Assembly: GCA_027563935.2 (NCBI GenBank)
Contig: CM050454.1
Coordinates: forward strand, 78,016,596-78,080,595
Direction of reading: 5' to 3'
Source of the DNA: Costus lasius
Lineage: Eukaryota > Streptophyta > Magnoliopsida > Zingiberales > Costaceae
Length of the DNA stretch: 64,000 bases
The position numbers and the translations under genes were made by a program. The notes beneath the pieces are model-generated. The model searched no databases, was not told the DNA's origin, and saw only the letters and a program-made list of their open reading frames with translations. Shown here in pieces: positions 35,688-47,557 of this stretch; position 1 is the first letter of the stretch, and each line of letters starts with the position of its first letter.

Positions 35688-37876
35688 GGCTCATCCAACT
35701 GTGCTTGACTACTTTGTCCTTCCTCTGGATTCTCATCCAGCTTTATTTCTCTCCCACTGGCCTCTTGCAGAAGAAATTCCTTCTCAAGAAAAATGGCCGT
35801 CCGAGCAACAAATACCTTGTTCTCTTTGGGATCGTAGAAATAATAACCCTTAGTTTCCTTAGGGTAACCGACAAAGATACATTTCTCAGATCTGCTCTCT
35901 AGTTTCCCAGAGGCGAGCTTTTTGACATAAGCCTCGCAACCCCAGATCTTGATAAATGTCAAGCTCGGCTGTTTCCCATACCATAACTCATATGGAGTCT
36001 TTGAAACTGCCTTGGATGGCACTCGGTTTAGTACCTTTGCAGCTGTTTCCAGTGCAAATCCCCAAAAGGAGTAAGGTAGAGTAGCCTGACTCATCATAGA
36101 ATGAACCATATCTAGTAAGGTTCTGTTCCTCCTCTCGGACACACCATTCCATTGCGGTGTTCCTGGTGGAGTGAGCTGTGAGATAATCCCACACTCCTTC
36201 AGATAGTCAGTAAACTCTCGACTTAGGTATTCTCCACCTCGATCTGAGCGAAGTGCCTTGATATTTCGGCCTAGCTGATTCTGTACTTCATTTTTGAACT
36301 CTTTGAACTTGTCAAAAGATTCACTCTTATGTCTCATTAGATAGACATACCCATATCTACTGAAATCATCAGTAAAGGTAATGAAGTACGAATAGCCACC
36401 TCTGGCATGTTCACTAAATGGCCCACACGCATCACTGTGTATAAGGTCAAGTAAACCTGAAGCCCTTTGACCTTTGTTAGGAAAAGGAGACTTCGTCATT
36501 TTGCCCATTAAACAAGCTTTGCATGTATCAATCTCCTCATAGGAGTATGATCCCAGCAGTCCATGGTCATGCAACCGCTTAATGCGCTTCTTGTTAATAT
36601 GGCCTAAACGACTATGCCATAGCAAGGTGCTGTCATCAGCATACTTGGCTTTCTTATTATCAATATTTTGTATAGAACATTCCATGTCCAACATGAATAA
36701 CCCATTGTTAATTGACCCAGTAGCATAAATAATATTATCAAGAGAAAGATAACACTTTGAAGTCTTGCATTCAAAGGAAAACCCTTTCCTGACAAGAGCA
36801 GGAATAGAGATAATATTCTTGGTAATGCTAGGTACAAAATAACAATTGTTCAGTTCTAATACAAGTCCAGATGGTAATGAGATGTGATATTCTCCTACAG
36901 CAACAGCAGCAACCCGTGCCCCGTTTCCAACTCGTAGGTCCACCTCATGCTGTCCCACCTGTCTTCTTCTCTTGAGTTCCTGTACATTTGAACAAATGTG
37001 AACTCCACATGCAGTGTCCAACACCCATGATATAGAAGAAGAAGATATCATGACTTCAGTCACAAATATACCTGAGCCAGAAGCGATGCTTCCCTTCTTG
37101 TCTCCTTGGAGCGCTTTACAGTCTTTTTTCCAGTGACCCAGCTGGCCACAATGGAAACATCTGTATTCCTTCGACCGCTTAACCTTTTGTTTCAGAGCCT
37201 TGCTGTAGCTCTTAACAGGGGCTTTGCCCTTCTTCCCCTTCTTCTTGTCCCTGGAAGGAAACATCAAGATAGAGGTTGAAGGCTTTCCCTTTAGAGTCTC
37301 CTCTGTAGTCAAGAGCAAATTCAGCAACTCTGCCGGAGTACAGTCGATCTTGTTCATATTAAAATTAATAATGAATGGATCGAAAGAGGCCGGGAGAGAC
37401 TGCAGAATAATGTCTACAGCAAGCTCCTGATTGATGGTATGCCCCAGTTTCTCTAGAGCCTCTTTGTGCCCAATCATCTTGAGCACATGAGCTCCCACTG
37501 GACTCCCTTCAGCCAGTTTGCTCTGAAAGAAAAGCTTGGTCAAATTATAGCGTTCAGTCCTCGCCTGTACAGCATACAACATCTTGAGGTTTGCTAAAAT
37601 TTTTATAGCAGACATATCCTCATGCTGACGCTGCAGCTGTGGCGTCATAGACGCTAGCATCAGGCAAGCGACATCAATGCTATCATTGACATGCTTTTCA
37701 TAGGCTTCCCGAACCGCCCTTGCGGCGTTCGGAGCGGGTTGAGGCGGTATAGCCGTCTCGAGGACATACAGTTTCCTCTCTGCCTTAAGAACAATCTTAA
37801 GGTGTCCGTACCAGTCCGAGAAGTTTGGCCCAGCAAACTTCTCCCTTTCCAGTAGGGATCGCACATTGAAGCTCAT
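35688..37876 (-). pseudogene. gag-pol: R3 gag-pol, 5' part (gag, protease, integrase)
   Basis: N-terminal 728 codons of the R3 polyprotein, open throughout. It carries the MSFNVRSLLERE start, zinc knuckle, LDTACG protease signature, integrase HHCC and D-D-E region, and ends in the acidic linker (LDEPE...) where R4 inserted at GGCTC (35688-35692). The frame resumes at 14299. A reading frame that seems to run on to 35669 only reads into R4 LTR sequence. The broken copy could still encode gag, protease and integrase but no RT. Confidence 0.94.
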
Positions 37877-38364
37877 GGTGTTCGTTGCTGCAGGAATCTA
37901 CAACAATGCAAGAACAGCAAGGTCAGTATCAATGTTTAGAATCAATCCAGGACTTAAGAAAGATTCTTTTCTCACTATTTTATCTGACTGAAAAATCCAG
38001 TAAACAGTCCGAAAGAGTAACACTCTTTTAGTGAGATGGGATCCAGATTTCATACTTGGTCTCCGCGTCCCGCTCAGGCGAGATAAGATGCACAGAGAGT
38101 ACAAGCACTAATTTCTGGTAGGCAGTCCCTGCCAATCGCCAACCCGTGCGATTCCCCTTCATCTAGGCAATCCAGTAGACTGTGCCAACTGAGTTGGTAC
38201 AACACAGTCTCTGATCCCACAGATGGCTGCCTCCATATAGCTAACATATGCCCCATATGTAGCCTACATGGTCAAGCTGACCTGACCTACTCCCTGGACC
38301 ACCACGTGCTATGCTGAGCAACGAGAAGCGATAAATCCCTTCCCTGTAACACGCAGGTATAATC
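37877..38364 (-). other. R3 leader, gag-side fragment
   Basis: Leader between the R3 gag start and the R6 insertion. It includes the leader hairpin CCAACTGAGTTGG at 38185-38197 and the GGTCTCCGCGTCCCGCTCAGG block shared by all elements. It ends in TAATC (38360-38364), the R6 TSD. The other part of the leader continues at 47563. Confidence 0.88.
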
Positions 38365-40097
38365 TGTTGGGGTATGCCCTTAAGGCTAATGTTTGAGGCC
38401 TTGGGATTGTAAAAGTATCATGTAATAAACTCTTATGTTTATAAAAGGCATGGTTATTATTCAGGTTGTTACCTTGTCTGCTGTAATAAGTGTACTTCTG
38501 AATAATGTCTCAAAGCTGTTCAGCTAGGCTGACAGGCTATAAGTCCTTAGTCGAGATATCTTGGTGAACATGAGACAGCCTTGATATGATTGAGACTGAT
38601 ATGAGTGCTACTCCTATAGGATGCTTCGAGCATGGAATAAGATGTAGACTCATGGGTACATTGGATGTACTGGACAGACCCTACTGGGATATTCCATTGC
38701 TTGTCACAATGTGAATGATCCTTGTAAGCAGCAAGTGGCACATGTCCTTTGACTTGAGATCACTTGTGTTTCTAAATGATGATTGTCATTGTTTTGAGGT
38801 AGTTCAATATCATTTGAAACATAATGATTATAGACTATCTTGGATGGTGAGCTTGAGTCAGGTTAGGGCACTTGTGATAGATAAAGGATTGCCGTCTCCT
38901 TGTTCAAGGAGTGTGATGTTCTAATGGGGCCCCCCCCTCTATAAGAGATGATTGAGAAAGTGTATGGCCATACCCAGATGACAGTGTTCATCTGATCTAA
39001 TCATGCTCATAGTATTGGAGTTACAGGCTTGACATGCTTGTCCAATAAGAACATCCAGTGGCAAAGGAAACATGCATGCCTCGTGAGTTTGATTCACACT
39101 TGTGCTATGGTTTGGGAGTAGTCTTGGAAGACTCTTTCCTTTATATCGGGAGACAGTGATGTGTTGCTAGATACCCCTCACTGATCGTGATAACGTGAGT
39201 TATCGTTACCGACATTTAAAGGAAACCCTCAGGGTCGCACAAATTGGAGATATGGCTTACTTGAGTAAGATCGTGTGGACTGAATTGTTTGGGTTCAGTT
39301 TAAAGGGATTTAATCTCTGATTGTAAGTGAGATCTGGTCTGATCATGTTTGATTGATTAGGGCTTGAGATCGGTAAGCTTCGATCGAGAGAGATGATGCT
39401 AGATCGCTGAGATCAAGAGCATCAGGAGATGAACGGTTAGATCTTGAACCATTAGGTTCATAGATGGTCTAGACCATTTATTGGCTTGGCTTGGGTTAAT
39501 TGGTCTTGGACCAAACCGACATTGAACCGGCTCATGGATGAGCACATGGTTCATGTAAGGTGAGTTAAGGGCTTGGTTCACTTAGCGTGAACGCTTAAGC
39601 CTTCAACACATTCCATATTTGGAATTCGGTTTTCAAATGGGATGTGTGTAACGCCTCCACATAAGTGTGGGAGGTTACTCACTTGTTGAATGCGCTTGTG
39701 AAGGCTTCTCAATTTTTCGGTGAAGCACGACAAGGACGAAGACAAGAAAAAGGAGTCTCGCCAAGCAAGCTATTCTCTCCCTTCCATACGGCAAAGAACC
39801 TTGAAGCCTTGCTAGCACAAGGACGACAAGGTGTAGGCCATTTTTCTTCTTGTGTGTGGCACACTTTGGAGGAGAACCCTATCGTTCTCTAGCTTCCAAG
39901 CCGACTCCTTCCCATGGCCATGGTAACGAATCTCTCACTTGTTATTCAAGTTGATTATATGAAAGTATAGAATGCGATCTTATGTGGAAACCCTAATTCC
40001 GCTGCTATGAGAAAGAAAGATATGACTTGCGCCCCCCTCATGAAAGGGGTTCTTCTCACAATAGGGTTTGCGCTCCCCTCTTGAAAGGGTTACGTCA
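38365..40097 (+). repeat. R6 5' LTR
   Basis: 1733 bp, TGTTGGGGTATG...AGGGTTACGTCA. It differs from the sister LTRs by two copies of the terminal hairpin block, CCCCTCATGAAAGGGG followed by CCCCTCTTGAAAGGG, each after a GCGC. The R/U5 hairpin CCTTG-CTAGCA-CAAGG is at 39807-39822. Confidence 0.96.
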
Positions 40098-41920
40098 ATT
40101 GGTATCAGAGCCAATCTATACTTTTTCATATGATTGCTTGCGGTTCTAATGAGTAGATCATCATGTTTGATCCATGAATATGTTTGTGAATAGATCTAAA
40201 GGTGATTGCTTACATGCCGAAACCTACATGCTAGTTTAGAACTTAGATGTATGTTTCTTCATGAGTTGCGCAAGATGTATGTTTCTTCATGAGTTGCGCA
40301 TGTTGTTGTGTTGGCGCATGATAAGTATGTTGAATGGTTGAATGATATTTCATCAAATCTTATACCTACTTGCGCGCAAACATTTAGATCTATATGCACC
40401 TACTATAAACCCTTAGATGGGTTGATGGGGCTGAAGTCACCTCTAGGTTAGATCCATTAGTCTGATCAGACCATCTGACAGTCTAGATGGATCGACCAGA
40501 TGGCACCTGTGCGCAAGCACTAGGTGGCCATAGGTCGATTGCATCTTAGGCGTGTAGCGAGGTCTGGTTGAGACAACCAGTGAACACTCTTGAGTTAGGC
40601 CCGGGGTCACACCCGCTTGCCAAACCTCTTGAAGGTGGTTCAGCCCTTGGGGCATGCATGGTTGACCATTAGGTCAACTCGGGTCAGTTAGGACTCGGTG
40701 CATGCAAGGGCACAGGATCTAACTAGATGGATGAGTGGATCCCTATCAATGGACCATTGTAAGGTTGTAGGGCTCATAAGGAAATTAAAATTGATGCCAT
40801 GGGGTTTTCAAAACTTTTAATTTCAAGATGATTGGATCACATGTTGATTGAACCATTTGCTTGTTTATTTAGTCTTATGTGGGTTGCCCAATTGTGTGCT
40901 GTGCTGGGGCCTGCGTGCCTGGACTTAAAAATTGTAAATTAATTTGTGATCTGCGAATCACATTGTACTTAATTTATAATATGTTGTTGACCTGCGAGTC
41001 AACCTTGTCTAGATAGATCAAATGTACTTTGATTAGACAAGAACAAAGGCACACATCCAAGTGGGGCATTCACCTGGTGGTGCACCTGAGGTGCTCTTGG
41101 CGCTAGGGCACTGGGTTGGACCAGATGAGATGCAAAGAAGCTCAAGTGAAGACTTAAGTAATATTAAGGTCTTACTAGGGTTCATGGGCTTTTACCACAT
41201 AAGATCATGCTTTCTACTTATTGCTAATAATTAGAATTGCATATTTATGTTTATCTTCTGCTATAGCCATAGGACATGCCTGATAGTAAGAAGATAAAAG
41301 ACCGTTAAAATCCAACGCTAACATATCAAGCTCGTAAGCCTTCTGACGCGAAACCTCACCTTTCTGACTATCGTTGGAGCCGTGTTGAACCCACTCAGTG
41401 GGCACGTCCATCTATCTTCAGACGGTGCTGGATTTCACCTGCGTGTTACAGAGTTGGGATTTATCCCCTCTCGTTGCTCAGCATAGCACGTGGTGGTCCA
41501 GGGAGTAGGTCAGGTCAGCTTGACCATGTAGACTACATATGTGGCGCATATGGTAGCACATGGAGGCAGCCATCTTTGGGATCAGAGACTGTGTTGTACC
41601 AACTCAGTTGGCACAGTCTGCTGGATTGCCAAGATGAAGGGGAATCGCACGGGTTGGCGATTGGCTGGGACAGCCTACCAGAAACTAGTGCTTGTCATCT
41701 CTGTGCATCTTATCTCGCCTGAGCGGGACGCGGAGACCAAGTATGAAATCTGGATCCCATCTCACTAAAAGAGTGTTTACTCTTTCGGACTGTTTACTGG
41801 ATTTTTCAGTCAGACAAAATAGTGAGAAAAGAATCTTTCTTAAGTCCTGGATTGATTCTGAAACATTGATACTGACCTTGCTGTTCTTGCTTGTTGTAGA
41901 TTCCTGCAGCAACGAACACC
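40098..41920 (+). other. R6 leader with primer-binding site
   Basis: The primer-binding site TGGTATCAGAGCC is at 40100-40112. Near 40246-40300 a 28-bp unit (GATGTATGTTTCTTCATGAG...) occurs twice in tandem. Leader hairpins are at 41390-41402 and 41599-41611. A long open frame at 41474-41722 corresponds to that in R5 but resembles no known protein. Confidence 0.85.
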
Positions 41921-44900
41921 ATGAGCTTCAATGTGCGATCCCTACTGGAAAGGGAGAAGTTTGCTGGGCAGAACTTCTCTGACTGGTTCGGACACCTTAA
42001 GATTGTTCTTAAGGCAGAGAGGAAACTGTATGTCCTCGAGACGGCGATACCGCCGCAGCCCGCTCCGAACGCCGCAAGGGCGGTTCGGGATGCCTACGAA
42101 AGGCACGTCAATGATAGCATTGATGTCGCTTGCCTGATGCTAGCGTCTATGACGCCACCGCTGCAGCGTCAGCATGAGGATATGTCGGCTATAGAGATTA
42201 TAGCGAACCTCAAGATGCTGTATGCTGCACAGGCGAGGACAGAACGCTATAATCTGACGAAGCTCTTCTTTCAGAGCAAACTGGCTGAAGGGAGCCCAGT
42301 GGGAGCTCACGTGCTCAAGATGATTGGGCACAAGGAGGCTCTGGAGAAACTGGGGCATACCATCAACCAGGAGCTTGCTGTGGACATTATTCTGCAGTCT
42401 CTTCCGCCCTCTTTCGATGCGTTCATTATTAACTTTAATATGAACAAGATCGATTGTACGCCGGCAGAGCTGCTGAATATGCTCTTGACCACTGAGGAAA
42501 CTCTGAAGGGTAAGCCTTCAACCTCTGTCTTGATGGTTCCTTCTAGGAACAAGAAGAAGGGGAAGAAGGGCAAGGCCCCTGTCAAGAATTACGGCAAGGC
42601 CCTGAAACAGAAGGTGAAGCGGTCGAAGGATAACAGGTGTTTCCACTGTGGCCAGCTGGGTCACTGGAAAAAGGACTGTAAAACGCTCCAAGGAGATAAG
42701 AGGGGAAGCATCGCTTCTGGCTCAGGTATATATGTGACTGAGGTCATGTTATCTTCTTCTACCATTTCATGGGTGTTGGACACTGCATGTGGAGTTCACA
42801 TTTGTTCAAATGTACAGGAACTCAAGAGAAGAAGGCAGGTGGGACAGCATGAGGTAGACCTACGAGTTGGAAACGGGGCACGGGTTGCTGCTGTTGCTGT
42901 AGGAGACTATTTCATTTCTTTACCATTTGGCGTTGTATTAGAATTAAACAATTGTTATTTTGTACCGAGTATTACCAAGAATATTATCTCTATTCCTGCT
43001 CTTGTCAGGAAAGGATTTGCCTTTGAATGCAATATTTCAAAGTGTGTTTTATCTCATGATAATATTGTGTATGCAACTGGTTCAATTAACAATGGGTTAT
43101 ACATGTTGGACATGGAAAATTCTATACAAAACATTGATAATAAGAAAGCCAAGTATGCTGATGACAGCACCTTGCTATGGCATAGTCGTTTAGGCCATAT
43201 AAACGAGAAGCGCATTAAGCGGTTGCATGATCATGGACTGCTGGGATCATTCTCCTATGAGGAGATTGATACATGCAAAGCTTGTTTGATGGGTAAAATG
43301 ACGAAGTCACCTTTTTCTAACAAAGGTCAAAGGACTTCAGGTTTACTTGACCTTATACACAGTGATGTGTGTGGGCCATTTAGAAAACATGCCAGAGGTG
43401 GCTATCAGTACTTCATTACCTTTATTGATGATTTCAGTAGGTATGGGTATGTCTATTTAATGAGACATAAAAGTGAATCTTTTGACAAGTTCAAAGAGTT
43501 CAAAAATGAAGTACAAAATCAGTTAGGCCGAAATATCAAGGCACTTCGTTCTGATCGAGGTGGAGAATACCTGAGTCATACGTTTACTGACTATCTGAAG
43601 GAGTGTGGGATTATCTCACAGCTCACTCCGCCAGGAACACCGCAATGGAATGGTGTGTCCGAGAGGAGAAATAGAACGTTACTAGACATGGTTCGTTCTA
43701 TGATGAGTCAGGCTACTCTTCCATACTCCTTTTGGGGTTTTGCACTGGAAACAGCTGCAAAGGTACTAAACCGAGTGCCATCCAAGGCAGTTTCAAAGAC
43801 GCCATATGAACTATGGTATGGGAAACAGCCAAGCTTGACATTTATCAGGATCTGGGGTTGCGAGGCTTATGTCAAAAAGCTCGCCTCTGGGAAACTAGAG
43901 AGCAGATCTGAAAAATGTATCTTTGTCGGTTACCCTAAGGAAACTAAGGGTTATTATTTCTACGATCCCAAGGAGAACAAGGTTTTTGTTGCTCGGACGG
44001 CCATATTTCTTGAGAAGGAATTTCTTCTGCAAGAGGCCAGTGGGAGAGAAATAAAGCTGGATGAGATTCCAGAGGAAGGACAAAGTAGTCAAGCACAGTT
44101 GGATGAGCCTGAGCCGGTAAATCAGGTTATTGAGCAACCTGAGGCTCAAATATCACGGGAACCGCGAAGATCGGGTAGGATCCGTCGACAGCCTGAGCGC
44201 TATGACGGAGTCTACATCATTGATAATGATGAACCCCTCACTTATGCGGATGCGGTCAGTGGACCGGAGTCAGCTAGATGGCTTGAAGCTATGCGAGCCG
44301 AGATGGACTCCATGTCAGATAACCAAGTCTGGGATTTGGTTGATCCGCCTCCGGGAGTAATCCCTATAGGCTGTAAATGGATCTTCAAGAAGAAGATTGA
44401 CATGGATGGTAACGTGGTTACCTATAAAGGCAGGCTAGTTGCGAAAGGTTTCAAACAAATCTACGGGTTAGATTATGATGAAACTTTCTCACCTGTGGCC
44501 ATGTTTAAGTCTATTCGGATTCTTTTCGCGATAGCAGCATATTACGATTATGAGATCTGGCAGATGGATGTGAAAACAGCTTTCCTTAATGGAAATCTGG
44601 ATGAGGATGTGTATATGACACAACCGGAAGGTTTCACTAATCCAGCAGATCGTCATAAAATATGCAAGTTAAAGAAGTCCATTTATGGACTTAAACAAGC
44701 ATCAAGAAGCTGGAATATTCGTTTTGATGAATCAATCTCTGAGTTTGGTTTCATCAAGAACGAAGATGACCCGTGTGTATATAAGAGGTTTAGTGGGAGC
44801 GTAATTACATTCCTAATCCTCTACGTCGATGATATCTTAATCATTGGAAATGATATTCCTGAACTGCATGCTGTTAAGGCATGGTTAGGAAAATGTTTCC

Positions 44901-45805
44901 AGATGAAAGATTTAGGAGAAGCAGCCTATGTATTAGGTGTGAAGATCTACCGGGATAGATCTAAAAGGCTTCTCGGGCTGTGCCAGAGCACTTACATCGA
45001 TAAGGTCCTGGAGAGATTCCATTTAGAGAATTCTAAACGTGGATATCTTCCAGTCAGACATGGTCTGAATCTTTCAAAGAGTCAGTGTCCACAAACACAG
45101 ACTGAGAAAGATGAAATGGACAATACGCCTTATGCTTCGGCTATTGGGTCCATTATGTATGCGATGTTATGTACTCGCCCAGACGTCGCTTACGGGTTAA
45201 GCGTGACCAGTCGATTCCAAAGTAATCCAGGTTTGGCGCACTGGATTGCAGTCAAGAACATTTTAAAATATCTGCGGAGGACCAAAGATATGTTCTTGAT
45301 ATATGGTGGTCAGGAAGAACTCAGTATAGAGGGATATACTGACGCTTCGTTCCAGTCGGACCAGGATGATTTCCGATCGCAGTCAGGCTATATTTTTAGC
45401 TTGAATGGTGGAGCAGTGGTGTGGAAGAGTTTCAAACAGTCAACTGTTGCTGATTCCACAACAGAAGCCGAGTATGTTGCAGCCTCGGAAGCATCCAAGG
45501 AGGCAGTGTGGATTCGTAAGTTCGTGAGAGAACTTGGTGTCGTTCCTTCGAGTGCTGATCCTTTGGTTATCTTCTGTGATAACACTGGAGCCATCGCACA
45601 AGCAAAGGAACCGCGGTCGCACCAGAAGTCCAAGCACATACAGAGACGGTTTCACTTGATCCGGGAGATCATTGATCGTGGCGAGATCAAAATATGCAAG
45701 GTTCATACAGATGACAATCTGGCAGACCCGCTTACCAAGCCTCTGGCGCAGCAGAAGCATGAGAAGCACTGTAATAATATGGGTTTGAGATTTCTCAACC
45801 ATTAG
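41921..45805 (+). CDS. gag-pol: R6 gag-pol polyprotein, intact (1294 aa)
   Basis: Complete copia polyprotein. Gag comes first, then the zinc knuckle CFHCGQLGHWKKDC at 240-253, protease (Asp287 in LDTACG), integrase with HHCC and D-D-35-E, RT with YVDD at 968-971, and RNase H with the SIEGYTDASF, TTEAEYVAAS and CDNTGAIAQAK blocks. It has one residue more than R5, between the knuckle and the protease. Private changes at otherwise conserved places are FITFIDDFSR (Thr to Ile) in integrase, AWLGKCF (Arg to Gly) in RT, and LPFG for LPSG in protease. The start MSF and the stop position agree with the sister copies. No stop or frameshift was seen. Activity cannot be judged from sequence. Confidence 0.97.
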   Translation: MSFNVRSLLEREKFAGQNFSDWFGHLKIVLKAERKLYVLETAIPPQPAPNAARAVRDAYERHVNDSIDVACLMLASMTPPLQRQHEDMSAIEIIANLKMLYAAQARTERYNLTKLFFQSKLAEGSPVGAHVLKMIGHKEALEKLGHTINQELAVDIILQSLPPSFDAFIINFNMNKIDCTPAELLNMLLTTEETLKGKPSTSVLMVPSRNKKKGKKGKAPVKNYGKALKQKVKRSKDNRCFHCGQLGHWKKDCKTLQGDKRGSIASGSGIYVTEVMLSSSTISWVLDTACGVHICSNVQELKRRRQVGQHEVDLRVGNGARVAAVAVGDYFISLPFGVVLELNNCYFVPSITKNIISIPALVRKGFAFECNISKCVLSHDNIVYATGSINNGLYMLDMENSIQNIDNKKAKYADDSTLLWHSRLGHINEKRIKRLHDHGLLGSFSYEEIDTCKACLMGKMTKSPFSNKGQRTSGLLDLIHSDVCGPFRKHARGGYQYFITFIDDFSRYGYVYLMRHKSESFDKFKEFKNEVQNQLGRNIKALRSDRGGEYLSHTFTDYLKECGIISQLTPPGTPQWNGVSERRNRTLLDMVRSMMSQATLPYSFWGFALETAAKVLNRVPSKAVSKTPYELWYGKQPSLTFIRIWGCEAYVKKLASGKLESRSEKCIFVGYPKETKGYYFYDPKENKVFVARTAIFLEKEFLLQEASGREIKLDEIPEEGQSSQAQLDEPEPVNQVIEQPEAQISREPRRSGRIRRQPERYDGVYIIDNDEPLTYADAVSGPESARWLEAMRAEMDSMSDNQVWDLVDPPPGVIPIGCKWIFKKKIDMDGNVVTYKGRLVAKGFKQIYGLDYDETFSPVAMFKSIRILFAIAAYYDYEIWQMDVKTAFLNGNLDEDVYMTQPEGFTNPADRHKICKLKKSIYGLKQASRSWNIRFDESISEFGFIKNEDDPCVYKRFSGSVITFLILYVDDILIIGNDIPELHAVKAWLGKCFQMKDLGEAAYVLGVKIYRDRSKRLLGLCQSTYIDKVLERFHLENSKRGYLPVRHGLNLSKSQCPQTQTEKDEMDNTPYASAIGSIMYAMLCTRPDVAYGLSVTSRFQSNPGLAHWIAVKNILKYLRRTKDMFLIYGGQEELSIEGYTDASFQSDQDDFRSQSGYIFSLNGGAVVWKSFKQSTVADSTTEAEYVAASEASKEAVWIRKFVRELGVVPSSADPLVIFCDNTGAIAQAKEPRSHQKSKHIQRRFHLIREIIDRGEIKICKVHTDDNLADPLTKPLAQQKHEKHCNNMGLRFLNH

Positions 45806-45825
45806 ATTAAGTGCAAGTGGGAGAT

Positions 45826-47557
45826 TGTTGGGGTATGCCCTTAAGGCTAATGTTTGAGGCCTTGGGATTGTAAAAGTATCATGTAATAAACTCTTATGTT
45901 TATAAAAGGCATGGTTATTATTCAGGTTGTTACCTTGTCTGCTGTAATAAGTGTACTTCTGAATAATGTCTCAAAGCTGTTCAGCTAGGCTGACAGGCTA
46001 TAAGTCCTTAGTCGAGATATCTTGGTGAACATGAGACAGCCTTGATATGATTGAGACTGATATGAGTGCTACTCCTATAGGATGCTTCGAGCATGGAATA
46101 AGATGTAGACTCATGGGTACATTGGATGTACTGGACAGACCCTACTGGGATATTCCATTGCTTGTCACAATGTGAATGATCCTTGTAAGCAGCAAGTGGC
46201 ACATGTCCTTTGACTTGAGATCACTTGTGTTTCTAAATGATGATTGTCATTGTTTTGAGGTAGTTCAATATCATTTGAAACATAATGATTATAGACTATC
46301 TTGGATGGTGAGCTTGAGTCAGGTTAGGGCACTTGTGATAGATAAAGGATTGCCGTCTCCTTGTTCAAGGAGTGTGATGTTCTAATGGGGCCCCCCCTCT
46401 ATAAGAGATGATTGAGAAAGTGTATGGCCATACCCAGATGACAGTGTTCATCTGATCTAATCATGCTCATAGTATTGGAGTTACAGGCTTGACATGCTTG
46501 TCCAATAAGAACATCCAGTGGCAAAGGAAACATGCATGCCTCGTGAGTTTGATTCACACTTGTGCTATGGTTTGGGAGTAGTCTTGGAAGACTCTTTCCT
46601 TTATATCGGGAGACAGTGATGTGTTGCTAGATACCCCTCACTGATCGTGATAACGTGAGTTATCGTTACCGACATTTAAAGGAAACCCTCAGGGTCGCAC
46701 AAATTGGAGATATGGCTTACTTGAGTAAGATCGTGTGGACTGAATTGTTTGGGTTCAGTTTAAAGGGATTTAATCTCTGATTGTAAGTGAGATCTGGTCT
46801 GATCATGTTTGATTGATTAGGGCTTGAGATCGGTAAGCTTCGATCGAGAGAGATGATGCTAGATCGCTGAGATCAAGAGCATCAGGAGATGAACGGTTAG
46901 ATCTTGAACCATTAGGTTCATAGATGGTCTAGACCATTTATTGGCTTGGCTTGGGTTAATTGGTCTTGGACCAAACCGACATTGAACCGGCTCATGGATG
47001 AGCGCATGGTTCATGTAAGGTGAGTTAAGGGCTTGGTTCACTTAGCGTGAACGCTTAAGCCTTCAACACATTCCATATTTGGAATTCGGTTTTCAAATGG
47101 GATGTGTGTAACGCCTCCACATAAGTGTGGGAGGTTACTCACTTGTTGAATGCGCTTGTGAAGGCTTCTCAATTTTTCGGTGAAGCACGACAAGGACGAA
47201 GACAAGAAAAAGGAGTCTCGCCAAGCAAGCTATTCTCTCCCTTCCATACGGCAAAGAACCTTGAAGCCTTGCTAGCACAAGGACGACAAGGTGTAGGCCA
47301 TTTTTCTTCTTGTGTGTGGCACACTTTGGAGGAGAACCCTATCGTTCTCTAGCTTCCAAGCCGACTCCTTCCCATGGCCATGGTAACGAATCTCTCACTT
47401 GTTATTCAAGTTGATTATATGAAAGTATAGAATGCGATCTTATGTGGAAACCCTAATTCCGCTGCTATGAGAAAGAAAGATATGACTTGCGCCCCCCTCA
47501 TGAAAGGGGTTCTTCTCACAATAGGGTTTGCGCTCCCCTCTTGAAAGGGTTACGTCA
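45826..47557 (+). repeat. R6 3' LTR
   Basis: 1732 bp, preceded by the polypurine tract at 45815-45824 and followed by the TSD TAATC at 47558-47562. Almost identical to 38365-40097. Confidence 0.96.

Larger units (their letters stand above)
38365..47557 (+). mobile_element. R6: intact Ty1/copia element in the R3 leader
   Basis: 9193-bp plus-strand element with TSD TAATC at 38360-38364 and 47558-47562. LTRs are 1733 and 1732 bp. I found one substitution (A/G near 39544 versus 47004) and one C-run length difference near 38930 versus 46388. The gag-pol has 1294 uninterrupted codons. It has all the parts expected of an autonomous element and is of very recent insertion. Confidence 0.97.
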
